Of a DNA stretch of 64,000 nucleotides, positions 49,397 to 57,702 are shown in pieces. Numbering within the stretch: position 1 is the stretch's first letter; each line of letters starts with the position of its first letter. The notes below the pieces were generated by a model. That model saw only the letters and a list, made by a program, of their open reading frames with translations. It ran no database searches and had not been told where the DNA came from. Position numbers and translations under genes: made by a program. Source of the DNA: Elusimicrobium simillimum (GTDB lineage: Bacteria; Elusimicrobiota; Elusimicrobia; Elusimicrobiales; Elusimicrobiaceae); the NCBI RefSeq assembly GCF_049639735.1, contig NZ_JBEVVA010000003.1, forward strand, positions 186,001-250,000, given 5' to 3'.

Positions 49397-50815
49397 ATGA
49401 ACGTTTTTGAAATAGTACAAAATATACGCACAGGCAAAACTACAGCGTTGGAAGTTACCCAACAAAGCCTTAAAATTATTAAAGAAAAAAACCCCGAAAT
49501 CAACGCTTTTATAGAAGTGTTTGAGGACGAAGCCATTGCCCGCGCTAAAGAAATAGACGCTAAAAAAGCGGCCGGCGGTGAGCTGGGCGCGTTGGCCGGC
49601 GTACCTATAGGCATAAAAGACAATTTGCTTTATAAAGGACACAAGGTTTCCTGCGCCTCAAAAATGCTTTCTAATCATGTTTCCGCTTATACCTCAACCG
49701 TTGTGCAGAGAATGCTTGACCAGGATGCTGTTATAATAGGCCGTGTTAATATGGACGAGTTCGCCATGGGTTCCACCAACGAAACATCCGTTTATGGGCC
49801 CGTTAAAAACCCTGTTGATACCAGCAGAATACCCGGCGGTTCAAGCGGCGGCAGCGCCGCCGCCGTAGCTGCGGGCATGGTAGCTGCAACTTTAGGTTCT
49901 GACACAGGCGGCTCCATCAGGCAGCCCGCCAGCCTTTGCGGTATAGTGGGTTTTAAGCCTACATACGGCAGAGTAAGCAGATACGGTTTAGTAGCTTTTG
50001 CCTCCAGCGCGGACCAGGTCGGCCCGCTTGCGGGCAGCGTGACAGACGCCGCCATTATGTACGGCGTAATAAGCGGGTATGATGAAAAAGATTCTACCTC
50101 CGCACTGGAGCCCGTACAGGATATTATCGGCGGTTTTAAGAAAGATTTAAAAGGTCTTAAAGTCGGTATCCCCGTAGGTTTTTTTGATAATCTTGATGAC
50201 GAAATAAAAAATTCTTTTGAAGCCGCTAAAAACAAACTGGCAGAACTTGGCGCGGAGCTGGTGGACGTACCGTTGCCTTTTGCCAAATACAGCGCGCCGT
50301 GTTATTACATTTTAACCAGCGCCGAAGCAAGCTCCAACCTATCCCGCTTTGACGGTATAAGGTACGGTTACCAAACACCGTCCGCCGCAGACCTGGACGA
50401 GCTTTACAGCAAAACCCGCATGGAAGGTTTTGGTACGGAAGTTAAAAGGCGCATTATGATAGGCCACTACGTTTTAAGCAAAGAAAAGTACGAAGCCTGC
50501 TGCGTAAAAGCCCGCCAGGTTAAAGTGCTTATACGCAAAAATTTTAAAGACGCGTTTAAAAATGTGGATGTTATTATAACGCCTACTTCGCCTGTGGTAG
50601 CCAAAAAACTTGGCAGCGCCGACGACCAGGTTAATACCTATCTGGCCGATCTTTTTACCTGCCCCGGCAACATGGCCGGGATTCCCGGCATTTCCGTGCC
50701 GTGCGGCAAAAACAGCGAAGGCTTGCCGATAGGTTTGCAGTTTTACGCGGATGAATTTAAAGAAGATACTTTATTAAAAACGGCTTACGCTTTTGAGGCC
50801 GCACAAGGAAAATAA
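49397..50815 (+). CDS. gatA: Asp/Glu-tRNA amidotransferase subunit A
   Basis: A 472-residue amidase-signature protein that releases ammonia from glutamine for transamidation. The triad Lys is near 74 in GIKDN, and the Ser-cis-Ser pair lies in the GSSGGSAAAVAAGM and SDTGGSIRQPA segments (near residues 150 and 174). Full length. gatB is not in the window, so it must be elsewhere. The stop overlaps the nudix start. Confidence 0.96.
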   Translation: MNVFEIVQNIRTGKTTALEVTQQSLKIIKEKNPEINAFIEVFEDEAIARAKEIDAKKAAGGELGALAGVPIGIKDNLLYKGHKVSCASKMLSNHVSAYTSTVVQRMLDQDAVIIGRVNMDEFAMGSTNETSVYGPVKNPVDTSRIPGGSSGGSAAAVAAGMVAATLGSDTGGSIRQPASLCGIVGFKPTYGRVSRYGLVAFASSADQVGPLAGSVTDAAIMYGVISGYDEKDSTSALEPVQDIIGGFKKDLKGLKVGIPVGFFDNLDDEIKNSFEAAKNKLAELGAELVDVPLPFAKYSAPCYYILTSAEASSNLSRFDGIRYGYQTPSAADLDELYSKTRMEGFGTEVKRRIMIGHYVLSKEKYEACCVKARQVKVLIRKNFKDAFKNVDVIITPTSPVVAKKLGSADDQVNTYLADLFTCPGNMAGIPGISVPCGKNSEGLPIGLQFYADEFKEDTLLKTAYAFEAAQGK

Positions 50816-51261
50816 TGATAGTGTCAGAGTTTTCCTGCGGGGGGGTGCTTTTAGACGGTAGAAAAGTGCTTCTTGTGCAGGTAAAAAATATGAAGGGCAA
50901 AAAGCTTTGGACATTTCCCAAGGGCCATATCGAGCCGGGCGAAACCCCGCGTCAGGCCGCCCTTAGAGAAGTGCTAGAGGAAACAGGTTACAAAGCTTCC
51001 ATAGTACGCCCTATAATAAGGGTGCGCTACGCTTTTACCTTTCAGGGCAATTACATTAAAAAAACCGTGCAGTGGTATCTTATGAAAAAGCTTGGCCGCA
51101 TAGGCAAGCCCGACGCTTCCGAAATACTGGCAGTGCGCTGGGTTTCCATTCCCAAAGCTAAAGATATGGTGCAGTACCCCAGCGACATGCGCCTCTTAGA
51201 AATGGTAGAAACAACAATGCCGGACCAAAGCATAACAAAAGATTTCGAAGACATGGAATAA
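50815..51261 (+). CDS. NUDIX hydrolase
   Basis: A 148-residue protein with a complete Nudix box (GHIEPGETPRQAALRE followed by VLEETGY) near residues 41-63. Members hydrolyse nucleoside diphosphate derivatives such as Ap4A, ADP-ribose or mutagenic NTPs. The substrate cannot be told. The start overlaps the gatA stop (TAATG). Confidence 0.9.
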   Translation: MIVSEFSCGGVLLDGRKVLLVQVKNMKGKKLWTFPKGHIEPGETPRQAALREVLEETGYKASIVRPIIRVRYAFTFQGNYIKKTVQWYLMKKLGRIGKPDASEILAVRWVSIPKAKDMVQYPSDMRLLEMVETTMPDQSITKDFEDME

Positions 51262-51291
51262 AAAAGCCGCTCATATGAGCGGCTTTTTTTT
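51260..51291 (+). terminator. Terminator of the gatCA-nudix transcript
   Basis: AAAAAAGCCGCTCAT/ATGAGCGGCTTTTTTTT, directly at the stop. Confidence 0.9.
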
Positions 51292-51294
51292 GTG

Positions 51295-51493
51295 CGCTTC
51301 GCGTCCCGGGTGTCTCGCTCACGATGTTCACTTAGGTTTCATCAGCGGTTTAAATTTTCTTCGGATTTTGGCAAAATTTCTATTTTCTTTGAACTCACCG
51401 TACGCTTCGCCTTAAGTACTTAATCGTCCAAAGAAAATAGAAATTTTACTCAAACTCCTGTGAAAATTTTCTTCTACAACGGCACTTATAACA
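51295..51493 (+). repeat. Family B hairpin element, copy B3
   Basis: Head CGCTTCGCGTCCCGG..TCATCAGCGGTTTAAA, then the 5' arm 51352-51391 and 3' arm 51429-51470. The core is AAATTTCTATTTTCTTTG and its exact complement. The tail is ACGGCACTTATAAC. C4 follows. Confidence 0.8.
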
Positions 51494-51527
51494 CCGAACC
51501 GGAATACGGCATAACAGCACTAATAAT

Positions 51528-51606
51528 TTCCTCTCCCTCTTAGGGGAGAGGAAATTTTGACGCGTTGTTTGCTGCGTAGCAGCATGCAGAAAAGCAGGTG
51601 AGGGTG
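51528..51606 (+). repeat. Family C REP-like unit, copy C4
   Basis: TTTCCTCTCCCTCTTAGGGG start, a variable middle with GCTGCGTAGCAGC, end CAGGTGAGGGTG. B3, C4 and the terminator explain the gap 51262-51695. Confidence 0.75.
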
Positions 51607-51695
51607 CTTTTATAAATTTAATTATTAAAAACCCGGTTGCAAGGCGGGGAAAACTATATATAATGATTGGGTAAACTACTTTGCACGGGAGGATT

Positions 51696-53018
51696 ATGGA
51701 ACATACACAATCTAAAAAAACACTTACGCAAATAGCGTTTATGTGCTTTGGTTTTTTTGGCATACAATTTGGCTGGGGCTTGCAAATGGCAAACATGAGC
51801 GCCATTTACTCACGCCTTGGCGCAGACGAAGCCGCCATACCTTTACTCTGGCTTGCCGCGCCTGTCACAGGCTTTTTAGTACAGCCCATAGTAGGCTATT
51901 TCAGTGACCGCACCTGGAACCGCCTTGGCAGAAGGCGCCCTTATTTTTTAGGCGGCGCGATATTTGCAAGTTTAGCGCTTTTAATTATGCCGCACTCACA
52001 CGCCATTTGGATGGCCGCTATGATGTTGTGGATTTTAGATACCGCTGTTAACGTAAGTATGGAACCCTTTAGAGCTTTCGTCGCTGATATTTTACCGCAA
52101 GACCAGCGCAAAACAGGCTACGCCATGCAAAGCGTTATGATTGGCGCGGGCGCGGTAATAGCGTCTGCCTTACCTTTTATTTTGACAAAGTGGTTCGGCG
52201 TTTCCAGCATGGCCGCAGCCGGGCATATACCGATGTCGGTAAAACTTTCTTTTACAATAGGCGCGGTTGTTTATATAGCGGCTATTATAATTACAATAGT
52301 CACCACGCCTGAAACACCGCCCAAAGACATTGCCGCTTTTGAAAAACATAAGGCTGACACCAGCGGCATTACACCGATGTTTACCGACATTATTAAAGGC
52401 ATTGCCAGCATGCCCAAAACCATGCAGCAGCTAGCATTAGTACAGTTTTTTACGTGGCTTGGCATGTTTGGCATATGGACAAACTTTTCAGGCGGCGTGG
52501 CCAAGGCTGTGTACGGCGCGTTTACCAGCGGTACGGCGCAGTATGAGGCGGCGTCAAACTGGGCGGGGGTATGCTTTTCCATATATAACGGTGTGGCGTT
52601 TTTATTCGCTTTCGCGCTTATTTGGCTGACCAAAAAATATACCGCTAAAAAAATACATATAGGCTGTTTGGTGGCGGCGGGTGTTGGCATGGCGTCGCTT
52701 GGGTTAACTAAGGTTGGCGTAAATTTAACACCGCAGTATCTTATTTTCCCCATGGTGCTTTTAGGTATAGGTTGGGCAAGTATTTTGTCTATGCCTTACG
52801 CAATGCTCTCAAACGCTATAGCGGCCGAGAAGATGGGTTTTTACATGGGCGTGTTTAACTTCTTTATTGTGCTGCCGCAGATTTTGGGCGCGTTTATTTA
52901 CAGCGGTATTTTACTTGCCATAGGGCAACAAAACCAAATTGTTGCGGTTGCGCTTACAGGCATTTGTTTTATAATAGCCGCGTTGTTTACGCTTAAAGTA
53001 AAAGAGGCCGAGGCATGA
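51696..53018 (+). CDS. MFS sugar transporter, GPH/SLC45-like
   Basis: A 440-residue major facilitator protein with twelve predicted membrane segments. The start at 51696 follows GGGAGGATT. SDRTWNRLGRRRPYFLGG is the conserved loop 2-3 motif of the sucrose/maltose-type (SLC45) branch. It is directly upstream of a GH127 glycosidase, whose start overlaps this stop (ATGA). It most likely imports an arabinose-containing oligosaccharide or its products; the substrate is inferred from the neighbour only. Confidence 0.87.
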   Translation: MEHTQSKKTLTQIAFMCFGFFGIQFGWGLQMANMSAIYSRLGADEAAIPLLWLAAPVTGFLVQPIVGYFSDRTWNRLGRRRPYFLGGAIFASLALLIMPHSHAIWMAAMMLWILDTAVNVSMEPFRAFVADILPQDQRKTGYAMQSVMIGAGAVIASALPFILTKWFGVSSMAAAGHIPMSVKLSFTIGAVVYIAAIIITIVTTPETPPKDIAAFEKHKADTSGITPMFTDIIKGIASMPKTMQQLALVQFFTWLGMFGIWTNFSGGVAKAVYGAFTSGTAQYEAASNWAGVCFSIYNGVAFLFAFALIWLTKKYTAKKIHIGCLVAAGVGMASLGLTKVGVNLTPQYLIFPMVLLGIGWASILSMPYAMLSNAIAAEKMGFYMGVFNFFIVLPQILGAFIYSGILLAIGQQNQIVAVALTGICFIIAALFTLKVKEAEA

Positions 53019-54922
53019 AAATAAACCGTGTTTTTAAAGAGACTTCTTTAAATAATATTACCCCCGCAGGCTGGGTAAAAGACTGGCTGAAAATGCAGTC
53101 AACCGGGCTTACGGGTAATATTGAGGCGGCGGGTTATCCGTTTGACACGCCGGGCTGGGAAACACGCAAGTTTATTGACGGCGGTACCGATGACTGGTGG
53201 CCCTTTGAGCAAACTGGTTACTGGGTGGACGGCGCTATAAAATGCGGTTATCTTACGGGCGATAAAAAACTTATTACCCGTGCTAAAAGACAAACCGATT
53301 ACGCAATTGCTAACCCCGATAAAGACGGTTACATAGGCCCGCATTATATGAAGGCGCCGGGCGGCAACCACCGCTGGCCGCACGCGGTATTTTTCCGTGC
53401 GCTTATGGCGCAGTATAGCGCCACTAAAGATAAAAAAATTTTAAAAGCTTTGCTTAAACATTATAAGAGCGAAACTTCGCCCCATACATTTCATAGAGAA
53501 ATTTGTAATTTTGAAATTATGGTTTGGCTATATGAGCAAACTGGTGATAAAAAAATATTAGATATCGCTTTTAAAAATTATAAAGCGTGGTTAAAAGCCA
53601 ACCCCAAAAACACCGCCACAATAAAAAATTTAACAAGTAATGTGCGCCCGTATGACCACGGCGTTACGTTTAATGAGTTAACCAAACTGGCTGTCATAGC
53701 GTATATATACAGCGGTGATAAAAAATATTTAAAAGCGGCTGTTAATGGTTACAAAAAACTGTTTAAAGATATGGTGCTGCTTAACGGCGTTTGCCTTAGT
53801 GCTGAACACATTGGCAAAGTGGAAGACGAGCTTAACAGTTGTGAGGTTTGCGATATTACAGACATGACCTGGGCGCTTGGCTACATGCTTATGGCTACCG
53901 GAGAAGCGGAGTATGCAGACATGATAGAAGCGGCTATTTATAATGCTTTGCCGGGCGCCGTAAAGAGTGATGATTTTGGCGGGCTGCAATATTTTTCCGC
54001 CCCCAACCAAGTGGTTGCCGCCAATAATACTAACCACAATTTTTTCCACCGCGGGCAAAAGTGGATGAGCTACCGGCCCAACCCCGGTACAGAATGCTGC
54101 CCCGGCAACGTTAACCGCGCCATACCAAATTTTGCCGCCAGGCAGTGGATGGAAACGGCGGACGGCATAGCGGCGGTATTTATCGCCCCCGGTAAAGTTA
54201 AATATAAAAACGCCGAGATTACGTGCGAAACATCTTACCCGTTTTCTGACGTTATTTCTTATAAAATAAAAACGGCTAAGGCGCAAAAGTTCAGCTTTAC
54301 TGTGCGTATACCCGCCTGGTGTAAAAACGCAAGTTTGGAATTTAACGGCAGTTTGTTGGATACCGTTTTAGAGCCCGGTTTTGTAACATTTGAAAACTTT
54401 GTTTTTAGAAACGGCGACACGTTAAAATTGTATTTGCCTATGCAAATAGAAGTAAAAAATTATCCCGGCGGCGGAGTATATGTGCAGCGCGGGCCTCTGG
54501 TATATTCGCTTAAAATGGAAGAAAATTGGAAAATTGATAAAGCGGAAAAACGCCAAAATAAAAAATTGCCAGCCTATAACCTGGCGCCAAAATCAGCGTG
54601 GAATTACGCGCTTGATACAAGCCGTTTTGAGGTGCACGAACGCCCGCTTAAGGGCAACCCGTGGACTATCGGTAATACCCCCGTCACCATAAAAGCCGCG
54701 GCATATAAAGTGAAAGACTGGAAAACAGAAAAACCGCTTTATACCATGGCCGAATATGCCGACTGGGAAAAACGCTGGAGCGTTAAAGAAAAAGGGCCCT
54801 TTGAGTTTACGCCCAAATTACCTAAAAATATAAAAAATAAATTAGGTAAAAAAGAAACAGTAACACTGGTACCATACGGCGCCACGCACCTAAGAATAAC
54901 AGTATTTCCAAAAGTAAAATAA
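53015..54922 (+). CDS. GH127 beta-L-arabinofuranosidase-like protein
   Basis: A 635-residue cytoplasmic protein (no signal peptide) of the GH127/DUF1680 family. In the characterised HypBA1 enzyme a zinc is held by one Glu and three Cys. Here Glu277 and Cys279 occur in SCEVCD, and Cys361-Cys362 in ECCPGNVNR, matching that set. The N-terminal (alpha/alpha)6 barrel has GGTDDWWPFEQTGYWVDGAI, and beta-sandwich domains follow (VRIPAWCKNASL, GVYVQRGPLVYSL). Being intracellular, it would act on imported short sugars, with the coupled transporter. Confidence 0.9.
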   Translation: MKINRVFKETSLNNITPAGWVKDWLKMQSTGLTGNIEAAGYPFDTPGWETRKFIDGGTDDWWPFEQTGYWVDGAIKCGYLTGDKKLITRAKRQTDYAIANPDKDGYIGPHYMKAPGGNHRWPHAVFFRALMAQYSATKDKKILKALLKHYKSETSPHTFHREICNFEIMVWLYEQTGDKKILDIAFKNYKAWLKANPKNTATIKNLTSNVRPYDHGVTFNELTKLAVIAYIYSGDKKYLKAAVNGYKKLFKDMVLLNGVCLSAEHIGKVEDELNSCEVCDITDMTWALGYMLMATGEAEYADMIEAAIYNALPGAVKSDDFGGLQYFSAPNQVVAANNTNHNFFHRGQKWMSYRPNPGTECCPGNVNRAIPNFAARQWMETADGIAAVFIAPGKVKYKNAEITCETSYPFSDVISYKIKTAKAQKFSFTVRIPAWCKNASLEFNGSLLDTVLEPGFVTFENFVFRNGDTLKLYLPMQIEVKNYPGGGVYVQRGPLVYSLKMEENWKIDKAEKRQNKKLPAYNLAPKSAWNYALDTSRFEVHERPLKGNPWTIGNTPVTIKAAAYKVKDWKTEKPLYTMAEYADWEKRWSVKEKGPFEFTPKLPKNIKNKLGKKETVTLVPYGATHLRITVFPKVK

Positions 54923-54929
54923 AGTTTTT

Positions 54930-54985
54930 CTCTCCCTCTTAGGGGAGAGGTCGAGACGAACGTAGTGAGTCCGGGTGAGGGTGCT
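54930..54985 (+). repeat. Family C REP-like unit, copy C5
   Basis: CTCTCCCTCTTAGGGGAGAG, a variable middle and CCGGGTGAGGGTG. C6 lies opposite 60 bases on, so the two face each other in inverted order. Confidence 0.72.
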
Positions 54986-55040
54986 ATAGTTGTTATTAAT
55001 AAGTTTTCTAGTTTTATAAAAGCAGAATAGTTGTGTATAA

Positions 55041-55099
55041 TACCCTCACCAAGCCGCGCTATGCGCTTGGCCTCCTCTCCCCTAAAAGGGAGAGGAAAA
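55041..55099 (-). repeat. Family C REP-like unit, copy C6 (inverted)
   Basis: On the minus strand TTTCCTCTCCCTTTTAGGGG, inner stem CCAAGC/GCTTGG, end GGTGAGGGTA. C5 and C6 together form a BIME-like inverted pair. Confidence 0.72.
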
Positions 55100-55100
55100 T

Positions 55101-55137
55101 AAAAAATCCCCTTTCATAATGAAAGAGGATTTTTTTA
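55101..55137. terminator. Bidirectional terminator
   Basis: AAAAAATCCCCTTTC/GAAAGAGGATTTTTTT with one mismatch, between convergent genes (GH127 and EamA). Confidence 0.82.
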
Positions 55138-55155
55138 TAGGCAATCTTATTAAAA

Positions 55156-56040
55156 CTATTTTTTAAGCGGTTTTTGTATTAAAAATAAGCTGAAGAAAAT
55201 TAATAATACGCCGCCAATTTCATTAAATAACGGTATTCTGCCTGTAGCGGCAAAGTCCAAAGACAAGGCCACTAAAGGCACCAAATACGTAACGGCAGAT
55301 GCGCGCAGCGCGCCAAGCCTTTTAATAAGCTCCACAAGTATCAGGTACGCAACCGCGCTTGAAAATACGCCTACCACAATCATGGAAATTATTACTTTAG
55401 GCGTAAAAGCCGCTGCCGTCGGCATTGTGCCAAAAGCAAGTGACAGCGCCAGTAAAAGCACCGCTGAAAATAAATATTGCTGAAATACGTTGCCCTCAAT
55501 AGAAATAGTTTTATGGTCTACCATAACATACTTTGTGCCCACATTGCCCAGCGCGTAACAAACCGCCATTAACAGCAGCGCGCCACAGCCGTAAAACTCG
55601 CTCATACTTCCGCTAAAGTGCAGCTTAGGGTACATTATAAAAAATATGCCGCCCAAACCTATTAATACGCCCACTGCTCTGCGCCAGTTAAAAGCGTCTT
55701 CCCCTTTAAGCGTTACCGCCGCTATTAAAAACACCCACAACGGCACCGTCGCGTTAAATATGCCCGCCACGCCGGACGGTATATACTGCTGGCCCCAGAA
55801 CATAAAAATAAAAGGCAGTGCAATCAAAAGCAAGCTCAGCACCCACGGCTTCCAAAGTTCTTTTGTGGGCACTTTTATGCTTTTGCGCCTTATGGCAAAT
55901 AATGCCGTTAAAAAAATAAAACCAAAAAATACTCTTGAAAACGCGCCCCACATAGGGTCTATGCTGTCCACGATATTTTTGGTTGCTAAAAACGCGCTGC
56001 CCCAGCAAACCGCTAAAGCAATAAATAATATTGTTGTCAT
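55156..56040 (-). CDS. EamA/DMT-family transporter
   Basis: A 294-residue protein with ten membrane segments in two EamA repeats. The N-terminal LAVCWGSAFLATKNIVDSI is typical. Closest in outline to RhaT/YdcZ-like metabolite exporters, but the substrate is unknown. Divergent from the AmpG-like transporter with a 66-base gap. Confidence 0.85.
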   Translation of the reverse strand: MTTILFIALAVCWGSAFLATKNIVDSIDPMWGAFSRVFFGFIFLTALFAIRRKSIKVPTKELWKPWVLSLLLIALPFIFMFWGQQYIPSGVAGIFNATVPLWVFLIAAVTLKGEDAFNWRRAVGVLIGLGGIFFIMYPKLHFSGSMSEFYGCGALLLMAVCYALGNVGTKYVMVDHKTISIEGNVFQQYLFSAVLLLALSLAFGTMPTAAAFTPKVIISMIVVGVFSSAVAYLILVELIKRLGALRASAVTYLVPLVALSLDFAATGRIPLFNEIGGVLLIFFSLFLIQKPLKK

Positions 56041-56106
56041 GTTACTCTCCTTGTTTAATTATTATAATATAGTTTTAGGGCGGATATGAAATAAAAAGAG
56101 GTTATA

Positions 56107-57375
56107 ATGTCACAAAAAAATACTGCGCCGTGGTTGTTTGTGCCGTCATTATATTTTGCCGAGGGGCTGCCATATGTTGTTATTAACATAGTGTCCGCCG
56201 TAGTATATACAAAAATGGGCGTAAGCAAAGACGTAATGACATTTTGGACAAGCTTTTTATATTTACCGTGGGTTTTAAAAATGTTTTGGAGCCCGCTTTT
56301 AGAAAGCGCTTCTACCAAAAGAAAGTGGCTGCTGTCGGCGCAGTTCGCGCTGGCGGCAATTTTTGTGCTTATCGGGTTTACATTTAAACTTGACCAATTT
56401 TTTATATTTTCAATGCTGGGCTTTTTCGCGGGCGCATTTATAAGCGCTACTTATGATATAGCTACAGACGGGTACTATATGATGAGCCTTACTGATAAAG
56501 ACCAGTCTTTTTATGTAGGCATAAGAACGCTTTTTTACCGTCTTGCCATGATTTTTGGCGGCGGTATTTTAGTAATGATGGCCGGGTTTATAGAGCGTGA
56601 GACGGGAGATATATCGTTAAGCTGGACTATTACTATGTGCGCGCTTGGCGTATTTTTTGCGCTGGCGGCGGTGTATCATCTTTTTATTTTACCCAGCGAA
56701 GTCAATGAAAAGGTTGAAAAAACTAATGTTTTTGATAATTTTTGGGCTGTTTTTAAATCTTACTTTACGCAAAAAAATATTGTTGTAATAATACTTTTTA
56801 TTTTACTTTACAGACTTGGCGAGGCCAGCCTGGAAAAAATGATAGCGCCTTTTATGCTGGACTCTGCGGCCGAGGGCGGCCTGGGTTTAACTACAGAGAC
56901 TTTTGGTTTTGTCAGAGGCACAGTTTCAATGGCGGCGTTAATAGCCGGCAATATTATAGGTGGTGTGCTGTTGGCCAGATACGGGTTTAAAAAGTGTATT
57001 TGGGCTTTTGTGGCGCTGCTTAATGTACCCAATATATTTTATGTAATATTGTCTGTATATAAGCCGTCTTTGCTGGTTGTGGGCACATTGCTTACGCTAG
57101 AGCAGTTTGGCTATGGGTTAGGCTTTATGGCCTTTACAGTTTTTGTTATGGATATAAGCCGCTACAGCAAGTACAGTACGTCGTATTACGCCATATCCAC
57201 AGGTATAATGACGCTTGGCATGATGATACCCAATATGGTCAGCGGCAAGCTGCAAATGGCGCTTGGTTACACCAATTTCTTTATAGTGACCTGCGTATTG
57301 ACGGTGCCCAGCTTCATATTGGTACCGTTTATGCTTAAAACGGTGTATAGAGAAAATAAGGCAAAAACAGATTAA
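56107..57375 (+). CDS. AmpG-like MFS permease
   Basis: A 422-residue major facilitator protein with twelve membrane segments. LYFAEGLPYVVINIVSAVVY and FWSPLLES near the start, and ATYDIATDGYYMMSL, match the PAT/AmpG branch. AmpG imports anhydro-muropeptides for peptidoglycan recycling, though this branch also includes siderophore (RhtX) permeases. With murC and dap genes present, muropeptide recycling is plausible but not shown. Confidence 0.8.
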   Translation: MSQKNTAPWLFVPSLYFAEGLPYVVINIVSAVVYTKMGVSKDVMTFWTSFLYLPWVLKMFWSPLLESASTKRKWLLSAQFALAAIFVLIGFTFKLDQFFIFSMLGFFAGAFISATYDIATDGYYMMSLTDKDQSFYVGIRTLFYRLAMIFGGGILVMMAGFIERETGDISLSWTITMCALGVFFALAAVYHLFILPSEVNEKVEKTNVFDNFWAVFKSYFTQKNIVVIILFILLYRLGEASLEKMIAPFMLDSAAEGGLGLTTETFGFVRGTVSMAALIAGNIIGGVLLARYGFKKCIWAFVALLNVPNIFYVILSVYKPSLLVVGTLLTLEQFGYGLGFMAFTVFVMDISRYSKYSTSYYAISTGIMTLGMMIPNMVSGKLQMALGYTNFFIVTCVLTVPSFILVPFMLKTVYRENKAKTD

Positions 57376-57379
57376 ATTT

Positions 57380-57388
57380 TGTTATAAT
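57380..57388 (+). promoter_or_regulatory. Likely extended -10 promoter of rpmB
   Basis: TGTTATAAT is a perfect extended -10 (TG, one base, TATAAT), 38 bases before the rpmB start. No matching -35 box is seen, which extended -10 promoters can lack. Confidence 0.45.
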
Positions 57389-57425
57389 GTATATATAAAT
57401 TAAATACTAGTATTAGGAAGTGAGT

Positions 57426-57620
57426 ATGTCATATAAATGTGAATTATGCGGAAAAGGCCCTGTATCAGGCGGTTCATACAGCCATTCCAACAAAAAAACA
57501 AATAGAACTTTTAACCCCAATCTTCAAAAGCAGAAGCTGGTTCTTGACGGTAAAACCCAAACAGCCTATGTCTGCACAAGATGCATGAAAGGCGGGTTTG
57601 TTACAAAACCCTCTAAATAA
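57426..57620 (+). CDS. rpmB: 50S ribosomal protein L28, zinc-ribbon form
   Basis: A 64-residue L28. NRTFNPNLQKQKLVLDGKT is the typical core, and SGGSYSHSNKKT the N-terminal loop. It has two CxxC pairs, CELC near residue 5 and CTRC near 52, making it the zinc-binding (C+) form. Start ATG 57426 is used, 6 bases after AGGAAG; a GTG at 57420 is an alternative. Monocistronic, with its own terminator. Confidence 0.92.
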   Translation: MSYKCELCGKGPVSGGSYSHSNKKTNRTFNPNLQKQKLVLDGKTQTAYVCTRCMKGGFVTKPSK

Positions 57621-57637
57621 GGAAAGTTTTATAATTT

Positions 57638-57674
57638 AAAAACCCGTGCTGCAACAATTGAGTACGGGTTTTTA
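57638..57674 (+). terminator. rpmB terminator
   Basis: AAAAACCCGTGCT / AGTACGGGTTTTTA with a 10-base loop. It lies between rpmB and bamA, so bamA is probably expressed from its own promoter or by read-through. Confidence 0.8.
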
Positions 57675-57702
57675 TTTACCAATTTTGAGTTATTTTAAAA
57701 GA

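Noticed and set aside
1688..55099. CRISPR array
   Set aside because: Repeats are dispersed palindromes, not regularly spaced direct repeats with unique spacers, and no cas gene is present.
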